NCBI GenBank assembly: GCA_902573705.1
Contig: CACGKR010000005.1
Location: 1 to 39,565, forward strand
Reading direction: 5' to 3'
From: an uncultured Pelagibacteraceae bacterium
GTDB lineage: Bacteria > Pseudomonadota > Alphaproteobacteria > Pelagibacterales > Pelagibacteraceae
DNA: 39,565 bases
A model generated the notes under the pieces. The model worked only from the letters and a program-made list of their open reading frames with translations. It did not search any database and was not told the DNA's origin. Every line of letters begins with the position of its first letter. Within the stretch, counting starts at the first letter, position 1. The translations under genes were made by a program, and so were the position numbers. Positions 25,352 through 35,254 of the stretch are shown here, one piece after another.

Positions 25352-25429
25352 TTACTTAAAACTTGAGTAGATTACAAAAAAAATTGCCACTATGAAAAGG
25401 AATAATAATATTTTATTATTTAGATTCAT
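25352..25429 (-). CDS. Possible 25-residue single-helix membrane peptide
   Basis: An open frame from ATG 25429 to TAA 25352 that reads MNLNNK, then a hydrophobic run of about 17 residues, then YSSFK. It ends 4 nt before the DUF502 start codon on the same strand, as if it were part of that operon. There is no clear Shine-Dalgarno sequence, and AT-rich DNA readily gives hydrophobic frames by chance, so it is only a candidate. Confidence 0.3.
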   Translation of the reverse strand: MNLNNKILLFLFIVAIFFVIYSSFK

Positions 25430-25459
25430 TAATAAATATAATATCAATGTTATAGTAAA

Positions 25460-26287
25460 ATGAATAGAAGAAAATTTTTATCTTATGTTGGTTGTAGTTG
25501 TTGTGGAATCATTCTTAATTCTTGTTCAAGTGCACCGATTACCGATCGAAAACAGCTCAAAATAATACCAGAAGCAAAGCTGAATGCTCAAGCTGCAGCT
25601 ATATATGAAAAAATTAAAGAAAAAGAAAAATTAAGTAAAGACACAAAAACATTAAATAATATTAAAGATATAGGCAAAAGAATGGAGGCCTCTATTAGTG
25701 AATATTTCTATAAAGAAAATTTAGATGATCCAACATCTAATTTTGATTGGGAATATATCTTGATAGATAATAAAAAAGTGAGAAATGCATGGTGTATGCC
25801 TGGAGGTAAAATTGCTGTTTATACTGGAATTCTTGATGTTACAAAAAATACAAATGGATTAGCCGCAGTAATGGGACACGAAATAGCACATGCTGTTGCA
25901 AAACATTCTGTTGAACGTGCTAGCAGAGGTGCATTAGTTAATACTGGTACCCAATTAATTGATATTTTTACTGGGGGTAAACTTTCACAAGTTAATAGAG
26001 CGACTGGTATGAATACTATAGGAATGCTATCTCAATTAGGTTTAATGAATCCATTTAATCGTAAACAAGAAAGTGAAGCTGATTATCTAGGTATGATATT
26101 TTCCTCACTTTCAGGATATGATATAAGAGAAACAGTAAAAATTTGGGAGAGAATGAAAAAATTTAATAAAGGAAAATCACCACCTGAATTTATGAGTACT
26201 CATCCATCTGCAGATAATAGAATAAAAAAAATTAATGAATGGACGAATGAGATAATTCTTGATTATCCACCTATAAATATTTCATAA
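25460..26287 (+). CDS. M48-family metallopeptidase, lipoprotein
   Basis: A 275-residue Zn peptidase of the M48B (BepA/LoiP-like) group that acts on envelope proteins, probably outer-membrane quality control. The zinc site is HEIAH (140-144) with the third ligand in ESEAD (Glu204). The N-terminus combines a twin-arginine-like NRRKFLSYVG with a lipobox LNSC (Cys22), and has further cysteines at 12, 14 and 15, so export by Tat before lipidation is possible. The C-terminal FMSTHPSADNRIKKI is the usual M48 ending. It is divergent from the DUF502 unit. Confidence 0.9.
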   Translation: MNRRKFLSYVGCSCCGIILNSCSSAPITDRKQLKIIPEAKLNAQAAAIYEKIKEKEKLSKDTKTLNNIKDIGKRMEASISEYFYKENLDDPTSNFDWEYILIDNKKVRNAWCMPGGKIAVYTGILDVTKNTNGLAAVMGHEIAHAVAKHSVERASRGALVNTGTQLIDIFTGGKLSQVNRATGMNTIGMLSQLGLMNPFNRKQESEADYLGMIFSSLSGYDIRETVKIWERMKKFNKGKSPPEFMSTHPSADNRIKKINEWTNEIILDYPPINIS

Positions 26288-26294
26288 CCGATAA

Positions 26295-26370
<76 letters not shown>

Positions 26371-26453
26371 ACATTCATTAGATGAATTTAAATGTATATA
26401 TAGATTTTTTTTTATAATTCAAATAGGAATTTCTGAGACAAATAGTTTCTTAT

Positions 26454-27566
26454 TTACAACTTATCTATGTATTTATCATGAAAATTATTAAAAGTACCAT
26501 TCTGAATATTCTTTCTAATAGCAGCCATAAATTCTTGATAAAAATTAATATTATGAAGAGTTAAAAGCATAGATCCCAAGATTTCATTAGTGTTAAAAAG
26601 ATGGTTAAGGTAGTTTTTTGAATACTTGTTTAAACTCAAATTGGTACAATTCTTATCAAGAGGAGTGTCATCACTTTGGTATTTGCTATTCTTAATATTG
26701 ATCCTCCCTTGCCAAGTAAATGCTAATCCAGTTCTGCCAGATCTAGTGGGCAAAACACAATCAAACATATCAACTCCTCTTTTAACAGCTCCTAAAATGT
26801 CAGAGGGTGTTCCAACACCCATCAAATAATGTGGTTTTTTTGGTGGCATTTTATCTTTTATATTATCTAAAACTGAGAACATTTCTTTTTGAGACTCCCC
26901 AACAGCCAACCCACCAATTGCATATCCATCAAAATCTATTTTCAACAATTCCTCTAAAGATTTTATTCTAAGATTTTCAAAGAGACCACCTTGAATAATA
27001 CCAAAAATTGCTTTGTGAGGATTTTTTCCAAATGCTTTTTTTGATCTCTTAGCCCAATATAAAGATAAATTCATTGATTTCTCAATTAAATCATAATCAT
27101 TAGATTTTTTTGGACACTCATCCATTATCATTACAATATCGGAGTTCAAACCTAATTGAATTCTAATGCTTTCTTCTGGACTTAAATAAAATTTTTTTCC
27201 ATCTATATGAGAATTAAATATAGCCCCTTTTTCACGGTCAATCTTATTCAATTTTGATAATGACATTACTTGAAATCCACCCGAGTCTGTCAAAATCGGT
27301 AATTCACAATTCATAAATTTATGTAAACCACCAGCTCTCTTTATTCTATCAACACCAGGTCGTATCATTAAGTGATAAGTATTTCCTAAAATTATCTCAG
27401 AACCTGTTTTTTTAATATCATCAATTGTGCAAGCCTTAACTGTTGCTTGAGTGCCGACAGGCATAAACACAGGTGTATTGATATTTCCTCTGTGGGTCTC
27501 GATTAAACCACATCTAGCGTAATTATCTGTGGTTAAAACTTTAAAGGCAAAATTTTTTAATGCCAT
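26454..27566 (-). CDS. tgt: Queuine tRNA-ribosyltransferase (Tgt), zinc site incomplete
   Basis: Exchanges guanine-34 of GUN-anticodon tRNAs for preQ1, the first tRNA-bound step of queuosine synthesis. The 370 residues retain the catalytic acids Asp94 (TDSGGFQV) and Asp269 (DMFDCVLPTR), the base-recognition IIQGG loop and YAIGGLAVGE. The C-terminal zinc site normally has the pattern CxCxxC followed by a His in LLTxHN. Here the equivalent stretch is DKNCTNLSLNKYS: only Cys307 remains, with Asn309 and Leu312 at the other two positions, while His338 is kept. So two of four zinc ligands are absent. The gene follows the peptidyl-prolyl isomerase gene by 7 nt. Confidence 0.93.
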   Translation of the reverse strand: MALKNFAFKVLTTDNYARCGLIETHRGNINTPVFMPVGTQATVKACTIDDIKKTGSEIILGNTYHLMIRPGVDRIKRAGGLHKFMNCELPILTDSGGFQVMSLSKLNKIDREKGAIFNSHIDGKKFYLSPEESIRIQLGLNSDIVMIMDECPKKSNDYDLIEKSMNLSLYWAKRSKKAFGKNPHKAIFGIIQGGLFENLRIKSLEELLKIDFDGYAIGGLAVGESQKEMFSVLDNIKDKMPPKKPHYLMGVGTPSDILGAVKRGVDMFDCVLPTRSGRTGLAFTWQGRINIKNSKYQSDDTPLDKNCTNLSLNKYSKNYLNHLFNTNEILGSMLLTLHNINFYQEFMAAIRKNIQNGTFNNFHDKYIDKL

Positions 27567-27573
27567 TTAAAAT

Positions 27574-28131
27574 TTATAGGGATTTAAAACTAATTATTTT
27601 ATCTGGATCAGAAACTGCTCCATTATTACTTTCATCTCCTCTTTTAATTTTATCTACAAATTCCATACCTTCAACGACTTTACCAAAAACGGTATACTGT
27701 CTATCTAAAAATGCCGCTGCTTTGAAACATATAAAAAATTGGCTATTCGCACTATTTGGATCTGATGATCTGGCCATAGATAAAGTTCCCCTATCATGAG
27801 GAAGACTATTAAACTCTTGTTTTAAGTCTGGTAATTCAGATCCACCCATACCTGCTCTGTTTAAGTTGAAATCATCTGATGAAGAATTTCCAAATTTAAC
27901 ATCACCAGTTTGTGCCATAAAACCATCAATAACTCTGTGAAAGACTACTCCATCGTATTTTCCTGAGTCAGCTAACTCTTTTATTCTTTTTACATGATTA
28001 GGTGCTACATCTTCAAATAATTCTATTTTTACGTCCCCATCTTTTAATTTTAAAATCATAATATTCTCCTCTGACATTGATTGATTGCATATTAAAAAGA
28101 AAAAAAATAAACTAGTTAATATTTTATTCAT
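27574..28131 (-). CDS. Cyclophilin-type peptidyl-prolyl isomerase, exported
   Basis: A 185-residue cyclophilin that isomerises prolyl bonds, predicted periplasmic from its signal peptide (MNKILTSLFFFFLICN, cleavage near residue 20). Active-site residues are in FHRVIDGFMAQTGD (Arg66 and the Phe/Gln partners), GTLSMARSSDPNSANSQFFI and FGKVVEGME. The start overlaps the coaD stop by 8 nt. Confidence 0.93.
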   Translation of the reverse strand: MNKILTSLFFFFLICNQSMSEENIMILKLKDGDVKIELFEDVAPNHVKRIKELADSGKYDGVVFHRVIDGFMAQTGDVKFGNSSSDDFNLNRAGMGGSELPDLKQEFNSLPHDRGTLSMARSSDPNSANSQFFICFKAAAFLDRQYTVFGKVVEGMEFVDKIKRGDESNNGAVSDPDKIISFKSL

Positions 28132-28618
28132 ACTTTTTTTTTAATAATTTGATAGTGGTTTTAGTTGTAAATTTCTTAATATCACCTTTTAATTTGACAA
28201 TTTCTTTAACAAATTTTGATGATATAATTTGATTTTCAACATCTGACATTAAGAATATGGTTTCAATATTATTATTAAGTTTTCGATTCATTCCGGCTAA
28301 TTGAAATTCATATTCAAAATCTGAAACAGCTCTTAATCCTCTTAATATAATGTTTGATTTGTGTTTTTTACATATATCAGTAGTTAATGATGTAAAAGAA
28401 ATGATTGAAATTTTTTTTTTATTCAATTTTAAATCAGAAAATAAAGCTTTTTTTACAATTTCAATTCTTTCATCTGAGTCAAAAAGATAGTTTTTATTAT
28501 CTACATCAGAAACAGCTACAACTATCTTATCGAATAATTTCAAACCTTTTTTAATAACATCAATATGACCGAACGTTATTGGGTCAAATGTGCCAGGGTA
28601 TATAGCAACTTTATTCAT
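28124..28618 (-). CDS. coaD: Phosphopantetheine adenylyltransferase
   Basis: Joins ATP and 4'-phosphopantetheine to make dephospho-CoA, the fourth step of CoA synthesis. The 164 residues include YPGTFDPITFGHIDVI with the HxGH-type TFGH motif (15-18), ILRGLRAVSDFEYE, and the SSKFVKEI motif in place of the usual SSTLVRE. The ATG shares its A with the gyrA stop codon. Confidence 0.95.
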   Translation of the reverse strand: MNKVAIYPGTFDPITFGHIDVIKKGLKLFDKIVVAVSDVDNKNYLFDSDERIEIVKKALFSDLKLNKKKISIISFTSLTTDICKKHKSNIILRGLRAVSDFEYEFQLAGMNRKLNNNIETIFLMSDVENQIISSKFVKEIVKLKGDIKKFTTKTTIKLLKKKYE

Positions 28619-31197
28619 TAAACTAAATTATCATCAATTTTATCAGCTGAAACAACTTTCTCTTCACCTGATAATTTAATTATTCTAACACCTTGAGTAT
28701 TTCGTCCTGCAGTTCTGATTTCTTTCACAGCAACTCTAATAACTCTTCCTTTATTTGTGGAAATCAAAATTTCATCACCTTCAAAAACAGGAAATGATGA
28801 GGAGATATTTCCATTTCTTGGAGAATTAACTATTCCTATAATTCCTTTTCCTCCTCGATTTGTAACTCTATAATCAGTATGAAGAGTTTTTTTACCATAT
28901 CCATTTTCTGTAATTGATAAGATAAATTTTTCTTTTGCTTTAATTTCAGATTTTTCGTTTTTAGATTTTTTCACATTTTTCATGTTTTTATCATTATCAA
29001 TTATAGATAAAGATACAATTTGGTCATTTGGGGCTAAAACTATTCCTTTTATTCCTTTGGAAGATCTTCCTTTAAAAACTCTTAATTTATTACACTCAAA
29101 CCTTATACATTTACCAAGTTTAGTGCTTAAAATTATATCTTGATCATCCTTACAAATCTTAACACCAACTATTTTATCATTAGCGTCTAGTTTCATAGCT
29201 ATCTTACCTGCCGAATTAATTGATGAAAAATCTTCTAGACTATTTTTTCTTATTTTACCTTGAGCAGTAGCAAAAACAATTTGATAACTTTTAACTTCTG
29301 TCTCATCGTCTGGAAAAGGCATAATTGAGCTAATAGATTGATGATTTTTAAGTGGTAAAATATTAAACAAAGATTTTCCTTTAGAGGATGCAGATCCCTC
29401 AGGAATTTTCCAAGCTTTTATTCTATAAACTAGACCTTCAGTTGAAAAAAATAAAACAGATGTGTGTGTATTTACAGATAAAGTTTGAACTACAGAGTCT
29501 TCATTTCTAGTAGTTATACCTGTTTTTCCTTTACCACCTCTTTTTTGTATTTTAACACTATTTAAAGACCCTCTCTTGATATAGCCTTGCAGCGTAACTG
29601 TAATTAAAACTGATTGTTTTTGAATTGTTTCTTCAATATCGTAATTTAAAACTGCATCAATTATTTTTGTCCTTCTTGGAATTGAATATCTTTCTTTTAT
29701 CTTTTTAAGTTCATCGCTAATAACTTTTTGTAATTCTTTTTTTGAGGATATTATTTTTTTATATTTTGAAATTAATTCAGCTAATTTTTTTATTTCTATT
29801 TCTATCTCATTAATTCCTAAAGCTGTTAATTTTTGTAATCTTAATTCTAAAATTGCATCGACTTGTAAAGAAGAAATTGAATAAATACTTTTTGTTTTTT
29901 TTGACTCAATTAAAGAAATAATTTTTTGTGTTTTATTTATTTTCCACTTAGCTTTTAGAATTAATTTTTTTGCTTCATCTGGCGTTTTGGATCCTCTGAT
30001 AATTTTAATAATTTTATCTAAATTTTCAATTGATACTGACAACCCAATTAAAATATGTGCTCTTTCTTCAGCTTTTTGTAAATCAAATTTTGTTTTTTTT
30101 ATAACAACATCTTCTCTAAATGTTAAAAAATTTGTTAAAAAATCTTTTAAATTACAAGTTTCAGGTTTACCATCAACTATAGCTAAAGTATTAAAACCAA
30201 ATGAACTTTCAATTTGAGTATTTTTATAAAGCTGTCTTTTAACAGTTTCCGGTTCAACACCATTTCTTAAATCTATCGAAACTCTTATACCTTCTCTATT
30301 TGACTCGTCACGGATATCTTTTATACCTTCAATTTTTTTTTCTCTTACTAATTGTGCAATTCTTTCGTTTAACACAGACTTATTAACTTGATAAGGTATC
30401 GAAGTTATCACAAGTCGCTCTCTTCCATTTTTAAGATTTTCAATAGAAATTTCTCCTCTTATTTTAAATGAACCTCTGCCTTTGTTGTATCCTTGTTTAA
30501 TGATATCTTTACCAATTATCACCCCACCAGTTGGAAAGTCAGGGCCCGGAATATGTTTCATTAAATCTTTAATCTTAATGTCTTTATTGTCAATAAGTGC
30601 CAATGTTCCATCAATGATTTCACCTAGATTATGTGGTGGAATACTTGTTGCCATGCCAACTGCAATTCCTCCCGCTCCATTGACTAAAAGATTTGGAAAT
30701 TGAGCAGGTAAAACTGTTGGTTCTTTCTCTGTTTCATCGTAATTGCTTTTAAAAATAATTGTATTTTTCTCAATGTCATCAATCAAAAATTGTGAAACTT
30801 TTGATAATCTTGTCTCTGTATATCTCATAGCTGCAGCTGGATCACCGTCAATAGATCCAAAATTACCTTGTCCATCTACTAATGGTAAGCTCATTGAAAA
30901 ATCTTGAACCATTCTAACTAATGCGTCATAAACTGATTGATCTCCGTGAGGATGGTATTTACCAATAACATCACCAACAATTCTTGCTGACTTTCTAAAC
31001 TGTTTTGACCAGTCATAACCACCTTTATACATTGCATACAAAATTCTTCTATGTACCGGTTTTAATCCATCTCTAATATCTGGTAGAGCTCTACTTACAA
31101 TCACACTCATCGCATAAGAAAGATAAGACGAACTCATCTCGTCATGCATAGAAATTAATTTTATATTTTTTTCTTCAGGAAATTCAGTTTTTTGCAT
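28618..31197 (-). CDS. gyrA: DNA gyrase subunit A
   Basis: Breakage-reunion subunit of DNA gyrase, which introduces negative supercoils with GyrB. The 859 residues include the catalytic Tyr126 in AAAMRYTE, the coiled-coil arm, and a C-terminal beta-pinwheel with the GyrA box QKRGGKG, which separates it from ParC. The quinolone-determining region reads [15 protein letters not shown], so the position of E. coli Ser83 is Gln87 and Asp87 is kept (Asp91). A charged Lys/Asn-rich insert occurs between pinwheel blades near [15 protein letters not shown]. It starts 5 nt after ssb. Confidence 0.96.
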   Translation of the reverse strand: MQKTEFPEEKNIKLISMHDEMSSSYLSYAMSVIVSRALPDIRDGLKPVHRRILYAMYKGGYDWSKQFRKSARIVGDVIGKYHPHGDQSVYDALVRMVQDFSMSLPLVDGQGNFGSIDGDPAAAMRYTETRLSKVSQFLIDDIEKNTIIFKSNYDETEKEPTVLPAQFPNLLVNGAGGIAVGMATSIPPHNLGEIIDGTLALIDNKDIKIKDLMKHIPGPDFPTGGVIIGKDIIKQGYNKGRGSFKIRGEISIENLKNGRERLVITSIPYQVNKSVLNERIAQLVREKKIEGIKDIRDESNREGIRVSIDLRNGVEPETVKRQLYKNTQIESSFGFNTLAIVDGKPETCNLKDFLTNFLTFREDVVIKKTKFDLQKAEERAHILIGLSVSIENLDKIIKIIRGSKTPDEAKKLILKAKWKINKTQKIISLIESKKTKSIYSISSLQVDAILELRLQKLTALGINEIEIEIKKLAELISKYKKIISSKKELQKVISDELKKIKERYSIPRRTKIIDAVLNYDIEETIQKQSVLITVTLQGYIKRGSLNSVKIQKRGGKGKTGITTRNEDSVVQTLSVNTHTSVLFFSTEGLVYRIKAWKIPEGSASSKGKSLFNILPLKNHQSISSIMPFPDDETEVKSYQIVFATAQGKIRKNSLEDFSSINSAGKIAMKLDANDKIVGVKICKDDQDIILSTKLGKCIRFECNKLRVFKGRSSKGIKGIVLAPNDQIVSLSIIDNDKNMKNVKKSKNEKSEIKAKEKFILSITENGYGKKTLHTDYRVTNRGGKGIIGIVNSPRNGNISSSFPVFEGDEILISTNKGRVIRVAVKEIRTAGRNTQGVRIIKLSGEEKVVSADKIDDNLV

Positions 31198-31202
31198 AGA
31201 TA

Positions 31203-31658
31203 TTAAAAAGGAATTTCGTCATCCATATCATTTGATATTTGTGATGCTTCATCATTATTATTTGAAGATTGAGTATTATCATTAGCAATCCCACCACCAG
31301 AGTTTCCGCCTCCAAGCATTGTAAGTGATGAGTTATATCCTTGAATAACTATTTCAGTTGAGTATTTATCTTGGCCAGATTGTTCATCTTTCCACTTACG
31401 TGTTGTCAATTGACCTTCAACATAAATTTGAGCACCTTTTTTAAGATACTGTTGAACAACATTTACCAAACCTTCATTAAATACAACTATACGGTGCCAT
31501 TCAGTTTTTTCTTTTTTTTCACCACTATTTTTATCTTTCCAGGATTGACTTGTTGCTAAGCTTAGTCTTGCAACACTTTTACCATTAACCATTTGTTTAA
31601 TTTCAGGATCTGCGCCCAAACGACCAATTAAAAGTACTTTATTTAAACTTCCAGCCAT
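31203..31658 (-). CDS. ssb: Single-stranded DNA-binding protein
   Basis: A 151-residue SSB with an N-terminal OB fold ([35 protein letters not shown]), a Gly/Asn-rich linker, and the acidic tip MDDEIPF (145-151) that recruits repair and replication proteins such as RecG, RecJ and the chi subunit. It is divergent from uvrA across 90 bp, a common arrangement that can carry a shared control region; no LexA-type box was recognised there. Confidence 0.96.
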   Translation of the reverse strand: MAGSLNKVLLIGRLGADPEIKQMVNGKSVARLSLATSQSWKDKNSGEKKEKTEWHRIVVFNEGLVNVVQQYLKKGAQIYVEGQLTTRKWKDEQSGQDKYSTEIVIQGYNSSLTMLGGGNSGGGIANDNTQSSNNNDEASQISNDMDDEIPF

Positions 31659-31748
31659 AATATTTTATTATTTGTTAAATTAATTAAATAGATTTATACC
31701 ACAATTTACTCTGAATATTAATTTTATTAGTTCAAAGCAAGAAAAAAT

Positions 31749-34604
31749 ATGATCAAAAAGATAGTTATTAAGGGAGCTAAAGAACATAATTTGAAGAATA
31801 TTTCTTTAGAAATACCAAAAGATAAATTTATTGTAATAACTGGACTATCTGGATCTGGAAAATCTTCATTAGCTTTTGATACAGTTTATGCAGAAGGACA
31901 AAGAAGATATGTAGAAAGTTTATCAGCATATGCAAGACAATTCTTAGATAAAATGAAAAAACCGAACGTAGATTTAATTGAGGGATTAAGCCCTGCGATA
32001 TCTATAGAACAAAAAAATACATCAAAGAATCCAAGATCTACTGTAGCAACAGTAACTGAAATTTATGATTATATGAGAGTATTGTATGCAAGAGCTGGAA
32101 TACCCTACTCTCCCTTCACAGGTAAGCCAATTACATCACAAACTGTAACACAGATCGTAGATAAAATTAAAACACTTCCCAAAAAATCAACAATATATAT
32201 CTATGCACCAGTAGTTAGAGGACGTAAAGGAGAATATAGGAAAGAAATTTTAAATTATAAAAAAAGAGGGTTCAGGAAAATTAAAATAGATAATATTTTG
32301 TATGATATTGAAAAAATTCCTGAATTGAATAAAAAAATTAAACACGATATTTATATTCTTGTTGATAGAATAGTTCTCAGTTCATCTTTAGGAAATAGAC
32401 TGGCTGAGAGTATTGAGTCATCGATTAATCTAGCTAATGGTTTAGTTTTTGTTGAATATGAGGATGAAACTTTACCTAAAAAATACAGAAAATTAGAAAA
32501 ATTAATTTTTTCAACAAAATTTGCATGCCCTGAAAGTGGCTTTACAATTGAAGAAATTGAACCAAGACTCTTCTCATTTAATAGTCCATTTGGTGCATGC
32601 GAAGAATGTGAAGGAATTGGAATAAAATTAAATGTAGATCCGAATTTAGTTATACCAAATGAAAAAAAAAGTATAGCAGATGGTGCTATTGAGCCTTGGG
32701 CAAAAACTACAACATTGTATTATGCACAAACTCTTTCTTCACTTGCGAAACATTATGAGTTTTCATTAGAAGAAAAGTGGTCAAAACTATCTAAAAAGAT
32801 AAAAGATATAATTCTTTATGGATCTGATGATGAAGAAATAAAATTTTCATATGATGATGGATATGAAAAATATTCACATAAAAAAACGTTTGAAGGAGTA
32901 ATAAATAATCTTGAAAGAAGATATTTAGAAACGGATAGTGATTGGAAAAGAGAAGAAATTTCCCAATATCAATCAGATACAAAATGTGAAAGATGTAATG
33001 GTCATAGACTTAAGGATGAGGCTCTATGTGTTAAAATTAATGGTTTACATATAAGTGAAGTCACTGAAAAATCAATTTCTGATGCTGCTAAATGGTTTGA
33101 AAATCTAAAAAATTCACTTGATAAAAGACAAATAAAAATTGCTGAACATATTTTAAAAGAAATAAATGAAAGATTAAATTTTTTGTTAAATGTTGGTCTT
33201 GATTATTTAACTTTATCAAGAGAGTCTGGAACATTATCAGGTGGAGAAGCACAAAGAATTCGTTTAGCTTCACAGATAGGATCTGGACTGACAGGTGTAT
33301 TATACGTACTTGATGAACCATCTATTGGTCTTCATCAAAAAGATAATGTTAAATTAATTAATGCACTTAAAAGATTAAGAGACTTAGGCAACACAGTAAT
33401 TGTAGTTGAGCATGACACCGAAACAATGGAAAATGCAGATCATATAGTTGATCTTGGTCCAGAAGCCGGCAATAAGGGAGGTGAAATAGTTGCACAGGGT
33501 TCATTTAAAGAAATAAGTCAAAATAAAAATAGTATTACAGGAAAATATCTTTCAAATAAGTTAAAAATTCATGTTCCTCAAAAAAGAAGATTAGCAAAGA
33601 ATGGAAGATTTTTGGAAATTACTGGAGCTACTGGCAATAATCTAGATAATGTAAATTTAAAGATACCACTTGGAAGTTTAACTTGTGTAACAGGTGTATC
33701 TGGGAGCGGTAAATCTACACTAGTATTGCAGACTTTGTATAATGCATTAAATTTAACTTTAAATAATAATAAATCTAGAAAAATTCCGAAACCTTTTAAA
33801 GGATTTAAAGGAACTGAACTAGTTGATAAAATTATTGATATCGATCAATCACCTATTGGTAGAACACCTAGATCTAATCCAGCAACATATACAGGTGCAT
33901 TTGGTCCAATAAGAGATTGGTTTACAGGCTTGCCAGAGTCTAAAACTAGAGGTTATAAGCCAGGTCGATTTTCTTTTAATGTTAAGGGAGGAAGGTGTGA
34001 AGCCTGCGAGGGAGATGGTGTAATTACTTATGAAATGCATTTTTTACCTGATGTTTATATACAATGTGATGAGTGTAAAGGAACAAGGTATAATAGGGAA
34101 ACCTTAGAGATAAAATTTAAAGATAAAAGTATTGCTGATGTATTGGACATGACTGTAGACGAGGGTTGCGAATATTTTGAAAATATATCTAATATAAAAA
34201 CCAAACTACTTACGTTAAAAAAAGTTGGTCTCGGATACATAAAAATCGGACAACAAGCTACAACTTTATCTGGAGGTGAGGCTCAGAGAATAAAACTTGC
34301 AAAAGAATTGTCTAAACGCTCGACTGGTAGAACTATGTATATTTTAGATGAACCTACTACTGGATTACACCAGCATGATATAAAAAAATTATTAGAAATT
34401 TTGCATACTTTTGTCTCACTCGGAAATACTGTGGTGGTTATAGAACATAATTTAGATGTGATAAAAACTGCAGATTATATAGTGGATATGGGCCCTGAAG
34501 GAGGTGTTAAAGGCGGAAAAATTATCGCAGAGGGCAAACCTGAAGAAATTGTTAACATTAGCAATAGTTATACGGGAAAATTTTTAAAACCACTTTTAAA
34601 CTAA
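31749..34604 (+). CDS. uvrA: UvrABC excision nuclease subunit A
   Basis: Damage-sensing ATPase of nucleotide excision repair that loads UvrB. The 951 residues include Walker A sites GLSGSGKSS (32-40) and GVSGSGKST in the second half, two ABC signatures LSGGEAQRI, and the C-terminal zinc module [12 protein letters not shown] with CDECKG. In the first zinc module the opening pair reads CPES, so the second cysteine is Ser, while the following CEEC is intact; I recall this Ser in other alphaproteobacterial UvrA proteins, so it may be a lineage trait. Length is normal. Confidence 0.97.
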   Translation: MIKKIVIKGAKEHNLKNISLEIPKDKFIVITGLSGSGKSSLAFDTVYAEGQRRYVESLSAYARQFLDKMKKPNVDLIEGLSPAISIEQKNTSKNPRSTVATVTEIYDYMRVLYARAGIPYSPFTGKPITSQTVTQIVDKIKTLPKKSTIYIYAPVVRGRKGEYRKEILNYKKRGFRKIKIDNILYDIEKIPELNKKIKHDIYILVDRIVLSSSLGNRLAESIESSINLANGLVFVEYEDETLPKKYRKLEKLIFSTKFACPESGFTIEEIEPRLFSFNSPFGACEECEGIGIKLNVDPNLVIPNEKKSIADGAIEPWAKTTTLYYAQTLSSLAKHYEFSLEEKWSKLSKKIKDIILYGSDDEEIKFSYDDGYEKYSHKKTFEGVINNLERRYLETDSDWKREEISQYQSDTKCERCNGHRLKDEALCVKINGLHISEVTEKSISDAAKWFENLKNSLDKRQIKIAEHILKEINERLNFLLNVGLDYLTLSRESGTLSGGEAQRIRLASQIGSGLTGVLYVLDEPSIGLHQKDNVKLINALKRLRDLGNTVIVVEHDTETMENADHIVDLGPEAGNKGGEIVAQGSFKEISQNKNSITGKYLSNKLKIHVPQKRRLAKNGRFLEITGATGNNLDNVNLKIPLGSLTCVTGVSGSGKSTLVLQTLYNALNLTLNNNKSRKIPKPFKGFKGTELVDKIIDIDQSPIGRTPRSNPATYTGAFGPIRDWFTGLPESKTRGYKPGRFSFNVKGGRCEACEGDGVITYEMHFLPDVYIQCDECKGTRYNRETLEIKFKDKSIADVLDMTVDEGCEYFENISNIKTKLLTLKKVGLGYIKIGQQATTLSGGEAQRIKLAKELSKRSTGRTMYILDEPTTGLHQHDIKKLLEILHTFVSLGNTVVVIEHNLDVIKTADYIVDMGPEGGVKGGKIIAEGKPEEIVNISNSYTGKFLKPLLN

Positions 34605-34651
34605 ATAATAATTATTGTTATATTTGTATGGAATTAGTATATTAGTATTGT

Positions 34652-35254
34652 ATGGGCAATTTACTTTCATCCCTTTCAAAAACAATACATACTTCTTTAG
34701 CAATTGGAGTTGTTTTATTTCTTGGCTTATTTTATCAATATGATGGATTTAGTTTTGACAGAATTTTTTGGAGCTGGGTCGCTAGATATGTTCACGTAAT
34801 TGTTAGTATAATGTGGATTGGTTTACTATGGTATTTTAATTTTGTCCAAATTCCAAACATGGGAAAAATACCTGATGAACAAAAACCTGCTATTGGTAAA
34901 GTTATAGCTCCTGCTGCATTATTTTATTTTAGATGGGCCGCAGCATTTACAGTTTTATCTGGATTAATTCTTGCTGGTCTAAATGGTTATTTACACGATG
35001 CAATGACACTAAGTATTGGTTCCGGAGTACCAAAACATACTGCTATAGGAATAGGAATGTGGTTGGGTTTAATTATGGCATTCAATGTATGGTTTGTTAT
35101 TTGGCCTAATCAAAAGAGAGCTTTGGGAATTGTTGAATGTGAGCCTGAACTTAAAACAAAATCTGCAAGAACTGCAATGCTATTTTCAAGAACAAATACA
35201 TTATTGTCTTTACCTATGTTGCTAACAATGGTAGCGGCTCAAAATTTATATTAA
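34652..35254 (+). CDS. PuuD-like membrane protein (urate hydroxylase membrane domain)
   Basis: A 200-residue protein with about four to five hydrophobic helices and the pattern WVARYVHVIVSIMWIGLLW, FNFVQIPNM and FRWAAAFTVLSG, which matches the DUF989 membrane domain of PuuD, a urate hydroxylase that passes electrons to a fused C-terminal cytochrome c. Here the protein is about half the PuuD length and no CxxCH heme motif is present, so the urate activity cannot be assumed. It converges with secF with a 4-nt overlap. Conserved His in the helices could bind heme b. Confidence 0.75.
   Translation: MGNLLSSLSKTIHTSLAIGVVLFLGLFYQYDGFSFDRIFWSWVARYVHVIVSIMWIGLLWYFNFVQIPNMGKIPDEQKPAIGKVIAPAALFYFRWAAAFTVLSGLILAGLNGYLHDAMTLSIGSGVPKHTAIGIGMWLGLIMAFNVWFVIWPNQKRALGIVECEPELKTKSARTAMLFSRTNTLLSLPMLLTMVAAQNLY

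Noticed and set aside
31749..34604. UvrA first zinc module with Ser in place of one Cys as a novel loss
   Set aside because: The same CPxSG pattern is, as far as I recall, common in alphaproteobacterial UvrA, so it is probably a lineage trait.
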